From a virus, in the IMG/VR virus record IMGVR_UViG_3300014913_001094, positions 27,454 to 91,453 of that record: a stretch of DNA of 64,000 nt; one strand, written 5' to 3'. Every line of letters begins with the position of its first letter. Position 1 is the stretch's first letter. The notes beneath the pieces were generated by a model. That model was not told the origin of the DNA. It searched no databases and was given only the letters and a program-made list of their open reading frames with translations. Made by a program: the position numbers and the translations under genes. This document shows positions 17,450-27,300 of the stretch, one piece after another.

Positions 17450-18790
17450 ATGGTTCTTTGGAATGAGTCAGGTTGGGATGCCGCAAGGTGGGATCTAGGC
17501 GGAAGTGAATTAGCTTCTGACTGGTTTCAGATTGCATATGACGGCGACACAGAGATAGCTGGCATTCTAAGTATTATTGAGTTTGATGGCGATTTGTATG
17601 CTGGTACTAGCGATGGTAGAGTTATAACATCAGTAAATGGTACAACATGGTCTCTTGCTTATGATTCGCTAGAAGATGAGATGCATGGTCTTGCACTCTT
17701 CGGCGGTGACTTATATGCTATAACAGGAAACAATGGAAGAGTACTAAAGACCACTGATGGTTCTTCCTGGACTCTTGCTTACGACTCTCCACAGACAGAT
17801 TTATTTGCAATTCAAGAATTCAGTAGCTATTTATATGTGGGTGGCGACAATGGAGTAATCTACAGAAGTAGCGATGGTGCTACCTGGACTCTTGCTTACG
17901 ATTCTCCACAAACTACCATTCATGATTTTGGAGATTTCAATGGCTCCCTATTTGCCGCAACAGGAACTAATGGGGTGATTTATTCTAGTGCAGACGGAAC
18001 AACATGGTCTCTCGCTTATGACTCTCCGCAAACTGGAATTTTATCATTAGCATCTTTAGATCCTTCTTTAGATCCTTATGTTGACGATACACTCTTTGCT
18101 GGAGTTGATACGTCGTTCTTAATCTATAAGACTACTGATGGTACAACGTGGGAAGTTGCATATGATGGACCAGACGGTGCTGGTGGCGTTAATAGTATGT
18201 ATGCAACTGATGCAATGATATTTGCTGGCTCTGATACAGATGGATCATTATTTAAAAGCGACGATGGTCTCACTTGGTTCATGAGCTATGACTCACCAGC
18301 AGGTTCAATCAATGCAATGGCTCCATGGTCTAGCAATTGTAATCTATATTTAGGTGCTGATGAATTTGTATATAGTATGGATAATCTTCCGCAGATATCT
18401 CTTGCTGATACATGTCCTGATATTACTGCACCAGATGGTGGAGAGACAATAACAGTTGATACCTTTACGGTTCAATGGAGTGTAGAAGATGATACAAATC
18501 TCGTTTTTGATGTTGAGTATTCAAGAAATTGGTCAACGAATAGAGATTGGGAGACTGCAGTAGATGATACTGGAGGAGATCCAGGACATACAGGAGCGCC
18601 TCTCACAGGAATACCAGGAGATCCAAATGGTAACTACCTAGAGGCTGATTGGAATGTTTTACCAATTGTTGACAGTACAGATATGAAAATTAGGATTAGA
18701 GCGAGAGATACCAGTGCTTCTGGATGTGCACGAATAGGATCTTGGAACGAATCAGAAGATATATTCGAACTTAATAATGGACCTTGTTAG
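17450..18790 (+). CDS. Asp-box (BNR) beta-propeller protein
   Basis: A 446-residue protein with six tandem repeats of about 45 residues over residues 30-300. Each has an Asp-box-like turn, for example NGTTWSLAYDS, DGSSWTLAYDS, DGATWTLAYDS, DGTTWEVAYDG and DGLTWFMSYDS, so a beta-propeller of sialidase/BNR type is expected. Such propellers bind or cleave glycans, but I see no complete sialidase catalytic set. Residues 320-446 (PDGGETITVDTFTVQWSVED) form an Ig-like C-terminal domain. It starts one base after the fibre gene and overlaps none of the next gene if that one starts at 18807. Confidence 0.78.
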   Translation: MVLWNESGWDAARWDLGGSELASDWFQIAYDGDTEIAGILSIIEFDGDLYAGTSDGRVITSVNGTTWSLAYDSLEDEMHGLALFGGDLYAITGNNGRVLKTTDGSSWTLAYDSPQTDLFAIQEFSSYLYVGGDNGVIYRSSDGATWTLAYDSPQTTIHDFGDFNGSLFAATGTNGVIYSSADGTTWSLAYDSPQTGILSLASLDPSLDPYVDDTLFAGVDTSFLIYKTTDGTTWEVAYDGPDGAGGVNSMYATDAMIFAGSDTDGSLFKSDDGLTWFMSYDSPAGSINAMAPWSSNCNLYLGADEFVYSMDNLPQISLADTCPDITAPDGGETITVDTFTVQWSVEDDTNLVFDVEYSRNWSTNRDWETAVDDTGGDPGHTGAPLTGIPGDPNGNYLEADWNVLPIVDSTDMKIRIRARDTSASGCARIGSWNESEDIFELNNGPC

Positions 18791-18806
18791 TCCAGGAAGA
18801 GGAAAG

Positions 18807-19775
18807 ATGACAGCTTTAGGAATAACATGCTGGTCAGCGACAAAGGCTAATTTTGAAATAATGAAAGAACTTGGTTGCACTGAGTTTTACTCTGTAGTAG
18901 AGTGGTGTAATCATCATAAGTCTCCTGATCATTATTACTGGAGTCAGTTAGATAAAGAATTTGCTCTTGAAGAACAATATGGAATTAAGAGCATAAGAGT
19001 AATAATGCACACACCATTGTGGGCATCAGGAGTTGATCGTACAGATTGTAAGTTTAGACCTAGATCTTATCCGCCAAGAACGTTAGAATATTATGGTCGT
19101 TTTTGTGCTGCTCTTGTAAGAAGATATCCAGATAGAGAATGGATACTTTGGGGTGAGCCAGATAACTCTTGGCCACGAGAAGACGCGAAAATTATACAGT
19201 GGGCAGGTGATGCTGAAACATATGCTAAAATGGCAAAGTATGCATATGTGGAAATGAAGAAAGCTGATTCTAAATGTGTTGTGGGACTTGGAAGTCTTGT
19301 TGGAGCAACGCTGAATGGAACTTATCGAACAGTAGTAGAGAATAATAAGCCTCTCAATAAGCTACCGTTTTTTGAAAAGTTGTTAGAATTAGATATGGGC
19401 AATTATTGTGATTTCATTCCCCTTGATCTCTATTGCTGGGGTTACGGAGGATCAAGAAACTTTTTAGCAGGAATTCGAAAAATAAAGGGAATAATGGCTG
19501 ACTTTAATGTAAAGAAGCCACTATATATAATGGAGTGTGGTGCCAAGATAACTCCTCCAGGAGGAAAGATGAGAGAGGAATTTCATCACGAGGTAGTGAA
19601 TGAAGAAACTCAGGCTGGTTTCTTACTACGCGCCTACAAGTGGTCCCAAGAGAACAAAATTGACAAATTGTTCTGGCATACCTTAAAGGATAGTAATTGG
19701 GGAGTCATTAATCGCTTGGGTAGACCACATCTGAGTTACCATGTATTTAAAGCCATGAAAGCGGGTTCGTTTTGA
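18807..19775 (+). CDS. Clan GH-A glycoside hydrolase-like TIM-barrel protein
   Basis: A 322-residue (beta/alpha)8 glycosidase-like protein. EWILWGEPDN places Glu117 as the likely acid/base at the end of strand 4, and LYIMECG places Glu243 as the nucleophile at strand 7; this spacing is typical of clan GH-A. Further barrel signatures are FYSVVEWC, IRVIMHTPLWAS and the C-terminal LFWHTLKD. No signal peptide or carbohydrate-binding domain. ATG at 18807 has AGGAAGAGG just upstream; an earlier in-frame ATG at 18777 lies inside the propeller gene. It could cleave host surface polysaccharide as a virion depolymerase or trim the phage's own glycans. Confidence 0.8.
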   Translation: MTALGITCWSATKANFEIMKELGCTEFYSVVEWCNHHKSPDHYYWSQLDKEFALEEQYGIKSIRVIMHTPLWASGVDRTDCKFRPRSYPPRTLEYYGRFCAALVRRYPDREWILWGEPDNSWPREDAKIIQWAGDAETYAKMAKYAYVEMKKADSKCVVGLGSLVGATLNGTYRTVVENNKPLNKLPFFEKLLELDMGNYCDFIPLDLYCWGYGGSRNFLAGIRKIKGIMADFNVKKPLYIMECGAKITPPGGKMREEFHHEVVNEETQAGFLLRAYKWSQENKIDKLFWHTLKDSNWGVINRLGRPHLSYHVFKAMKAGSF

Positions 19776-20656
19776 GAGCACAGAGTATTTCGAGTTTGAT
19801 TATGTTCATCGTTACAATTACTTTCTGCATAAGCGCTACAGAGGTGCCTATAGCTGAGTCACAAGATAGAGGTGCTCCAATTATTGTTCAAGTTGGGCAA
19901 ACAGAGCAAGAAGAGATTACACAAAAGCAGGAAGAAATGCTCTTTCCGACTGTTCGTCTTGCTGTAACTCATAAGTCTGGAGGAGTCACAATACATGGAG
20001 CTGGAAGCGGATCTGTAGTGTCTTCAAAGTTTCTAGGGGTTGAAAAAACAGAGTCTGGAGAAAGAGATATTTATGAAAATTTCATAATCACAGCCCACCA
20101 TGTTGCTGTAAGTCCTTTTAAAAAGAAGAGTGAGTCAGAAATTGTAGTAAGTGTATTTTGCGATGAACCGCTATTGTCTATGAAAGTTTGTGGAAAAGTT
20201 GTTTATGGAGACAAGCTAGCAGATTTTGCAATTGTACGTCTTGATTATGACGGTCCTCTGTTTGTTGCTAAAGTATTGCCTTCTGAGTTTACTCCAAGAG
20301 CTTTTCAAACAAGCTACACATTGGGATGTCCTCTTGGAATATCAGTACCTTTGCCCATTGAAGGTATTATTAGATTGCCTGAAGCAAATAGGAAAGATGT
20401 GCAAATGGGGGTCACAAGTGCAGGAGCTCTGCCAGGAAATAGTGGTGGTGGAGTTTATGTTAAATTTAATAATACATATTATCTTGTTGGAGTTATCTCT
20501 TTTATTTCAGTAAACAATGAGATTGTGATTGGTGGTCCTTGTGGATTTCATCTAAGTGTTGATGTAGGAGTCCCTGAGTTAGCATGGTATGTAACAATTT
20601 CACATATAGAAGAAATCCTTCTTAATGAAACTTATGAAGAGTATTTAGGGAGATAA
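19772..20656 (+). CDS. Second exported trypsin-like serine protease
   Basis: A 294-residue protease with the trypsin fold. An N-terminal hydrophobic stretch (about residues 5-22) looks like a signal peptide or membrane anchor. The triad is His110 (ITAHHVA), Asp151 (LADFAIVRL) and Ser224 (LPGNSGGGV). The likely start is TTG at 19772, overlapping the previous stop; an in-frame ATG at 19802 has no better ribosome site. It shares the triad layout and the YTLGCPLG/YNVGCSLA segment with the protease at 3024-3848, so the two are diverged paralogues. It ends one base before an Ig-like gene. Substrate unknown. Confidence 0.83.
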   Translation: MRAQSISSLIMFIVTITFCISATEVPIAESQDRGAPIIVQVGQTEQEEITQKQEEMLFPTVRLAVTHKSGGVTIHGAGSGSVVSSKFLGVEKTESGERDIYENFIITAHHVAVSPFKKKSESEIVVSVFCDEPLLSMKVCGKVVYGDKLADFAIVRLDYDGPLFVAKVLPSEFTPRAFQTSYTLGCPLGISVPLPIEGIIRLPEANRKDVQMGVTSAGALPGNSGGGVYVKFNNTYYLVGVISFISVNNEIVIGGPCGFHLSVDVGVPELAWYVTISHIEEILLNETYEEYLGR

Positions 20657-20657
20657 A

Positions 20658-21170
20658 GTGTCAATATTAACTAATGTAATTCATTTTCGTGGAGAGACTG
20701 TTACTCTCTATGCTACCTTTAAGCAAGCTACTTCTGTTCCTGAGTCGACTGGAATTTTGACAATTCAACCGACTGTAAGGATAGAATATGTAAATTCTCT
20801 TGGAAATGTAATTACAACGTTACCTGACACTCAAATGTCTCTTATATCAAAAGAGAGATTCTTTTACAATTGGTTGATACCAGATTCAGCTCCAATTACT
20901 GCATATATAGTAACTTATACTGGAATCATTGATGAAATTGAAGCATCGAGAACAGAAGAGCTTGTAGTAGGTAATCCCAATATCACTACAAAGAATCGTT
21001 GTATGCTTAGATATGGCCCAGGAAGCGTTTTGTTGCGTCCTCGTGATTTTTCTGTTCGACCACACCCTGCACAACCAAGAATAGTGCCAATACCAGCGAG
21101 AACAAATAAAAAATTCTGTGGAACTTGTCCGCCACAACAAACAATAGTTCCGCCTCCACCTGGATCTTAG
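20658..21170 (+). CDS. Ig-like module structural protein (copy 1)
   Basis: A 170-residue protein starting with GTG 1 base after the protease stop, next to AGGGAGAT. Residues 8-105 form an Ig-like beta-sandwich module with the pattern RGETVTLYATF, PTVRIEY, FFYNWLIP and YIVTYTGIID. The same pattern occurs in the products at 21179, 23636, 40377 and 41235. The C-terminus is Pro/Arg-rich with a CGTCPP pair and ends in a poly-Pro run. Probably a fibre or baseplate accessory protein; exact role unknown. Confidence 0.65.
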   Translation: MSILTNVIHFRGETVTLYATFKQATSVPESTGILTIQPTVRIEYVNSLGNVITTLPDTQMSLISKERFFYNWLIPDSAPITAYIVTYTGIIDEIEASRTEELVVGNPNITTKNRCMLRYGPGSVLLRPRDFSVRPHPAQPRIVPIPARTNKKFCGTCPPQQTIVPPPPGS

Positions 21171-21178
21171 GAGACCTA

Positions 21179-21544
21179 ATGACAGAACAAATTTTTAGAC
21201 AGGGTACAACAGAAAGAATCACCACTGCCTTTATAACCTATAGTGGTGTAGTAATTCCTCAACCTGTTGGTCTTCCTACGGTTGAGATTATTTTTATAAA
21301 TGACAATTTAAAGCCTGAGTCAGCAATAGCGAGAATGGTAATGACAGAATATGATGTAGGAAGATATTTTTATGATTGGAATATTCCTATAGATCAACCT
21401 ACTACTGAACATCAAATTATATATAAAGGAATCATCGATGGCAGGAAAGTAATAGGAGAAGATACTGTTACAATATTACCAATAATAGTAGATTGTCCAG
21501 TTACACCTGTAAACCTTGATAATAATCAGGGATGTGGATGTTAA
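21179..21544 (+). CDS. Ig-like module structural protein (copy 2)
   Basis: A 121-residue protein that is almost entirely one Ig-like module: RQGTTERITTAF, PTVEIIFIN, GRYFYDWNIP and QIIYKGIIDG align with its neighbour at 20658. It ends in a GCGC tail. The ATG at 21179 is taken because TTAGGAG lies 5 bases upstream; the frame extends to a TTG at 21125 inside the previous gene, without a ribosome site. The adjacent copies are a local duplication. Confidence 0.65.
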   Translation: MTEQIFRQGTTERITTAFITYSGVVIPQPVGLPTVEIIFINDNLKPESAIARMVMTEYDVGRYFYDWNIPIDQPTTEHQIIYKGIIDGRKVIGEDTVTILPIIVDCPVTPVNLDNNQGCGC

Positions 21545-21557
21545 ATAAGGAGAGAAT

Positions 21558-23609
21558 ATGGTAGACTATAACGATACACCACAATCTGGTGGTCCTTTAG
21601 AATCGTCATCGCTTCGTGATAATTTTCAGATTTTGAGAAACGCAACTGGATTATATGCATCAGAAACAGATCTTTTAAGTTTAGCTGTGAATGTACATGA
21701 AGGGTACTATCAAACTAATTATGTCAATAGTATTTTTCTTTCTGAACAAGATAGTCCTGCTTTAGCAGCTAATCATGTAAGTGGCGACGGTGGTGTTCTT
21801 GGTCAACAAAGAATTGCTACACTTACAGTTGAAGCAATAGGAAGTTTCCCTTCAATAGTAAGCACTTTGAGCTGGGTTGTAGGAAGCTGGGAAACACCTC
21901 CTACTACTCCTAACCCTCCTCCTATTTTTCCTAATCGTATTCCAATTTGCAATGTTTTGATTACATTCGATATGACAGAGGTAACAAACGACCTCATCAC
22001 CGACACTCGTCCTTTAATAAGTCTTGGTGGAGATGGTCCTACAGGTATCACAGGGACACAAGGAATAACAGGTCTTCAAGGTATCCAAGGTGCAACTGGG
22101 AGTCTAGGTATTCAAGGAGACACAGGTGCTTTAGGAAATACAGGAGTCCAAGGTATCCAAGGTGACCAAGGAGATACAGGAGTCCAAGGACTACAAGGTG
22201 ACACAGGTACTCAAGGTACAATTGGAAGTGCAGGAATCCAAGGCGACACTGGAATCCAAGGCGACACGGGTATCCAAGGTGACACGGGTCCTATAGGAGC
22301 GACAACTCTTCAAGCAGCTTATGATGGTGGAAATACGATTATTCCAACTGGTCTTGGTCTTGGTGGGGATGAAGTAGAGATATTCCCAACTCCTGGCACA
22401 GGAGGAATCAGAATGGTATCTTCTGGAGGTAGTTTTCCTTCTCTCCTTATTCAACATATGACTAATGGACCAGCGAACCCAAGCGGACAACCGATCCGCA
22501 TAGAAACAGGAACTGTTGGTAATGGAGATAGTACAACAGGAACGGCTCTACGCATAGTTGCAGATAGTTCTTTTTCAAGTGGGAATGGAACCTCTGGCTT
22601 ACATATATCTACTGGGCATTCAAATTCTGGTAGAGCAGTGTTCATTGATAGTAGAGGGACATCGGCAAATGCAATAGGTCTTCGAATCGACAGAATAGAT
22701 GCCTCTAGCGTAGGAGCCCTAGGCTCCCTCATGGCTGTTACAAATTCTGCCTCTGGTCGTTTGATGGTTATATCAGATAGATTGTCAACGAGTACTGCTG
22801 ATACAATATTATTTGATCACAGGACTCAAGGCATCGTTCTCAATATTGATTCAACAAATACAGCAAATGCAGCTAATATTGTTGATATCACAAATAGTGG
22901 TACTGGTGATAGTGTTGAAATTAATCAAGTTGGTGCTGGTGCAGCTCTTGATATAAATTATACCAATACTGGTTCAAGTAATGTAATTGATATTGTTAGT
23001 TCAAGCACTGGTGATGTTATTGCTATTGTTAAGAACGATACTGGTGTTGGAAGTCCAATTGATATTATTAACAAAGGTTCAGCCGCATCAATCAGGATTA
23101 TTGATGAAGGTACCGGAACAATGCTCGACCTGACCCAAAGTGGGTCAGGTATAGCGATGCTACTAAATAAATCACACACTGGTAGCGACACTTGTCTTGA
23201 CATCAACAATAGTGGTACAGGTACTGCAATATCTATTGCTCAATATGCATCGAGTACAGCAATGTTAATAGAATCGACATCAGCAAGTACAGCAGATTGT
23301 GTTCAAATTAAGAATAGTGGTTCAGGTAGAGGTCTTTACATTTCACAAAGTGCCACAGCAAGTGCAAGTAAAGTGATAGATATTGATAATAGTGGTACAG
23401 GAATTGGTATTAATCTCAATCAATCAACAACTACAGCCCCTGCCTTTGTAATGGGTGGTGCTGCTGATAGGTTTGAATTGACAAATTCTAAAACACCATT
23501 GAATGCTTCAGATACAGGTACAGTAGGAACTATATGTTGGGATGCAAGTTATGTTTATGTTTGCACAGCAACGAATACTTGGAAGAGAACAGCAATAGCA
23601 AGTTGGTAA
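21558..23609 (+). CDS. Fibre protein with short collagen-like segment and beta repeats
   Basis: A 683-residue fibre. The N-terminal 150 residues (DYNDTPQSGGPLESSSLRDNF) look like a tail-fibre attachment domain. A collagen-like run of about 29 Gly-X-Y triplets follows (about residues 158-248), rich in GDTG and GIQG and nearly free of Pro. Residues 260-640 repeat motifs such as NSGTGxxIxINQ and resemble the beta repeats of the fibre at 15808. The end (GTICWDASYVYVCTATNTWKRT) is a short compact cap found at the ends of other phage fibres. Good AAGGAG site. It links the collagen and beta-helix fibre types in one chain. Confidence 0.8.
   Translation: MVDYNDTPQSGGPLESSSLRDNFQILRNATGLYASETDLLSLAVNVHEGYYQTNYVNSIFLSEQDSPALAANHVSGDGGVLGQQRIATLTVEAIGSFPSIVSTLSWVVGSWETPPTTPNPPPIFPNRIPICNVLITFDMTEVTNDLITDTRPLISLGGDGPTGITGTQGITGLQGIQGATGSLGIQGDTGALGNTGVQGIQGDQGDTGVQGLQGDTGTQGTIGSAGIQGDTGIQGDTGIQGDTGPIGATTLQAAYDGGNTIIPTGLGLGGDEVEIFPTPGTGGIRMVSSGGSFPSLLIQHMTNGPANPSGQPIRIETGTVGNGDSTTGTALRIVADSSFSSGNGTSGLHISTGHSNSGRAVFIDSRGTSANAIGLRIDRIDASSVGALGSLMAVTNSASGRLMVISDRLSTSTADTILFDHRTQGIVLNIDSTNTANAANIVDITNSGTGDSVEINQVGAGAALDINYTNTGSSNVIDIVSSSTGDVIAIVKNDTGVGSPIDIINKGSAASIRIIDEGTGTMLDLTQSGSGIAMLLNKSHTGSDTCLDINNSGTGTAISIAQYASSTAMLIESTSASTADCVQIKNSGSGRGLYISQSATASASKVIDIDNSGTGIGINLNQSTTTAPAFVMGGAADRFELTNSKTPLNASDTGTVGTICWDASYVYVCTATNTWKRTAIASW
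22029..22300 (+). repeat. Collagen-like triplet repeat within the fibre gene
   Basis: In-frame 9-base units encoding Gly-X-Y, dominated by GGT/GGA Gly codons with CAA and ACA, repeat across this stretch. The last copies (GGCGACAC... unit at about 22241-22290) are nearly identical, suggesting recent slippage or recombination. Confidence 0.85.
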
Positions 23610-23635
23610 AATAGGCTATATACAAAGGATATAAA

Positions 23636-24313
23636 ATGCCAGATCTCAATACAGGTGTACTTCAAGGAGACATCGTACCAATTTATCTAGCAATACGTGC
23701 CTTAACGGGAGAGCTGATTCCTCAGCCACCCGACGCTCCAACAATTGCGATTACTTTCACTGATCCAGAGACTAATATTATTCATACAAGAATAGAGCAG
23801 ACGCAGATGAGTGAAATAATTCCTGGACAGTATTATTACTTATGGCGAATACCACTGAATGAATTTATTGGAGAACATAGACTCTTGCTTCGTGGTGTTA
23901 TAGATAATACTCCACTTGAGGCAACTGATAGTTCTTTTGTTGTTTCTGATCTCTTTCAAGTTGAAGATTTTGAAATAAGGATAAAAGTTACTGAAAGACA
24001 TGAAGTATGTTATCCTGAAGTAACAGACAAGCCTGTAAAATGTAGACGAAGAGGTCCTCTACCAGCTTCTCACATGCAAGAGGCTGACATAGGGCTTGAT
24101 GATAGGGTACTTGAAGGAGCTTTCAGATTTGGTGAATTTCCAAATCAAGTTGTCGACAGGAGAGTGTCTGGAAGATTTGAAATTGGTTATGGCGCCAGAA
24201 GTGGCCTAAACAGTTACATCAACAGTAGAATGCCTGGAGGAGGTCCAGCTCATCGTCTGAGAGGCATCAATGAGGGACAGGTACCACCTCATAAAGGTGG
24301 ATTTAGATATTAA
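23636..24313 (+). CDS. Ig-like module structural protein (copy 3) with extended C-terminus
   Basis: A 225-residue protein. Residues 6-105 carry the Ig-like module: LQGDIVPIYLAIR, PTIAITF, QYYYLWRIP, LLLRGVIDN. The remaining 120 residues are Arg/Gly-rich (RRGPLPASHMQ, then GGGPAHRLRGINEG) and unlike the other copies. AAAGGAT precedes the start. This is the last gene before a strong terminator and so closes the adhesin block. Confidence 0.62.
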   Translation: MPDLNTGVLQGDIVPIYLAIRALTGELIPQPPDAPTIAITFTDPETNIIHTRIEQTQMSEIIPGQYYYLWRIPLNEFIGEHRLLLRGVIDNTPLEATDSSFVVSDLFQVEDFEIRIKVTERHEVCYPEVTDKPVKCRRRGPLPASHMQEADIGLDDRVLEGAFRFGEFPNQVVDRRVSGRFEIGYGARSGLNSYINSRMPGGGPAHRLRGINEGQVPPHKGGFRY

Positions 24314-24329
24314 AATAGAGTGACAAAAT

Positions 24330-24366
24330 AAATAGCCTTGCATATAAAAGTGCAAGGCTATTTTTG
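24330..24366 (+). terminator. Intrinsic terminator closing the adhesin block
   Basis: A 13-bp stem (24330-24342 with 24351-24363) with an 8-base A-rich loop ends in a run of T residues at 24361-24365. It lies 16 bases after the preceding stop codon, with the next gene starting 30 bases downstream. Confidence 0.92.
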
Positions 24367-24395
24367 TAGCTTTTGATATATAAAGAGGAGAAAGA

Positions 24396-27300
24396 ATGAC
24401 TACTGTCAGCATATGTATGATTGTTAAGAATGAGGAAGAGGTCCTTGCACGATGCCTCAAATCTCTCGGTAATTTTCCTGATCAATTAGTTATAGTAGAC
24501 ACAGGTTCAATAGATAGAACAATTGAAATTGCAAAGGAATTTGGAGCTGAAATTCATCACTTCGAATGGATACGAGACTTTGCCAAAGCGCGTAACTATT
24601 CCTTTAGTAAGGCAACTTGCGACTATGTTTTCTGGCTTGATGGCGACGATGAAATTGCACCAGAAGAGCTTGAAAAGCTAATGACTCTCAAATCTAATCT
24701 CACCAAAGATATGTATCTAATGGTTTATGATTACTTCCAAGATGCAGACGGTAATCCTAAATGTGATCTTTGGAGAGAGCGCCTTGTAAAACGAGAGTTG
24801 GGATTGAAGTGGCGCTATCCAATTCACGAATGTATCCCTATGGATCAGCGTCCTCTTGAAACAGAGCAAGTTCCAATTCGAATTACACACAAACGAACAG
24901 AGGCTGGATTTGCTAGCGACCTCAGCCGTAATATAGATATTCTTGAAAATGCTGTAAGAGGCGATTATGCCGACGATCCTCGTGTTAGATATTATTTAGC
25001 TAAAGAGATTCATGACAATAGAGATTTTGAAAGAGCATCAAGAGAGTACACAAAGTTTCTTAATATGAATGCCGGCTGGTATGAAGATAAATTATATGCA
25101 CAATTTAAATTAGCTCAGTGTTATTATGAAATGGGCTGCGACAAACAAAGGCAAGTAGAGAAATTTGAAAAGCAAGCAAGAGAAGCAAAGAATAGTAAGA
25201 AGCGAGAACAAGCAACAAGAGCAGCTAATCGCCGCAAGAAGCAGGTAAGTATACAGCATGATAATGCAAGAAAAGCCGCAAAGCAAGCGATTAAAAGCGA
25301 TTCTCAATTTGCAGAGCCATACTATGTTCTTGGTCAACTTGCAATGGATGAGCAAGATCATGATGAAGCCATCTACTGGTTTGAAAAAGCGTTTAGACCA
25401 TTTCCTAATGTTCTAAGTCCTATTCGAAGAGACTTTTATACATGGATGCCAGCTCTTCAGTTATGTGTATGTCACAGTAACCGTGGTGACTATGAACAAG
25501 CAAGCTATTACAATGAACAAGCTGCCAAGGAAAATCCACAACATTCTTCTATTATTCATAATACGAAATATTTTGCTGAGAAGCTTGAAGAAAAAACGCA
25601 AAGAAAAACTCCAGAAGGAGATATTTCTGTTAAGTTGAATCTTGGTAGTGGAAATAAAAGATACAAAGATTACACGAGTTGTGATCTGTTTCCAGGAGCA
25701 GAAGTAGATGAAGTATTTCCCCTAAATGATATTCCATATGAAGACCAAACCGTAGATGCAATTCATAGTGAACATTCTCTTGAGCATCTTCGTCATGTCG
25801 ACGCAAGGTCAGCCATACAAGAATGGGCACGAGTTTTGAAGCCAGGTGGAGAGTTGCATCTTCAGATTCCAGACCTTGAAGAGTGTTGTAGAAAATATAT
25901 AGAGGCAGTACAAAACGGAGATCGAAGACTACAACAATGGTATATGTATACAATATTCGGTATACAAAAATCACAAGCCGACGAGCCGGATGAAGGTCAA
26001 ATTCATTATACAGGATTTAATTTGGCTGAGATTTTAGACTTACTTAAAGATGCTGACTTCATAATAGATTATTATGGAAAATACGATGGACATAGTACGC
26101 CGTCTCTTGAGATAAGAGCTGTTAAAGCAATCGGTTCAATCAGAATAGGATGGTTGGGTCAAACATGTCTTGAAAGTCCACAGTATAGAATTCGAACACA
26201 CCATATAGATAGATGGCTTCGCAGCAGAGGATATCGTACAGAGATCTCCCAAAAAGATCAAAAGTATGACACTGTGATTGCTGATAACGGTACACCATAT
26301 AGGACAATACAACAATACAAGAAAGAGGGTTCAAGAGTAATTCTCAATTTATGTGAAGACTATGACACAATGCTTTCTAAAGAAGAGATGAAAGTAGAAC
26401 AAAGAAGATATGAGGTTGTAGATCTTATAGTATGTTGCTCTCATGCCCTAGCTGAGAAGTTGAAAAAATATAATACTGTTGTAATAGAAGACGCAGTTGA
26501 AGTCGATTTTAATTTAAACTGCACTTATGAAAACAAAGAACAATTGACAGTTGGTTGGATCGGTATGGGTGGTAATGTCGTTCATGCAGAAAGACTGCGT
26601 CCACTAATTGAAGAGCTAGGATATAAGCTTGTCACAATTCATGAACACGATAATGCAGATGTAAAGTGGGATTTGAACACTTGGCAACAAGAGTTAGCAA
26701 AATGTGATATGGCAATAGCTCCAATTGATCATCATAAGCAACCCAGCAAATCAAATAATAAACTGACAACATATATGGCTCTTGGTCTTCCTACTGTCGT
26801 CAGTCCACTAGATGCATATAAACACGTTGTTGATAATGGTCCTTCTAATTATCCATTTTACATTGCATATAATGATGAAGGATGGAAACATTGTTTGGCT
26901 TGTCTAGGAAATGTTGAGCATCGAAGAGAAATGGGATTTGACGCAAAAGAAAAAGCAAAAGAATATAGCCTTGATGCAATAGGTCAGAAATGGGTAGATG
27001 TCTTAATTGAAACTGACTGGATGAGCGATGAAGATTGGGATAAGTTATCTGTATCATCACTCGAAAGATTATATGAAGACGAAGATAGAGCAGAACAACT
27101 TGTTGATATAATTATTCCTACATATGGTAAAGATGATTATCTTCAAGCATGTATCAATAGCATTAAGACATGTACAACTGACTATCCATATAATATTATA
27201 GTTGTTGATAGCCTAAAGCTGGGACTGAATTTTTCTCAAGCAGTAAATCATGGAATTAGACAATCAACAGCATCGCATGTATGTATTATGAATGACGATG

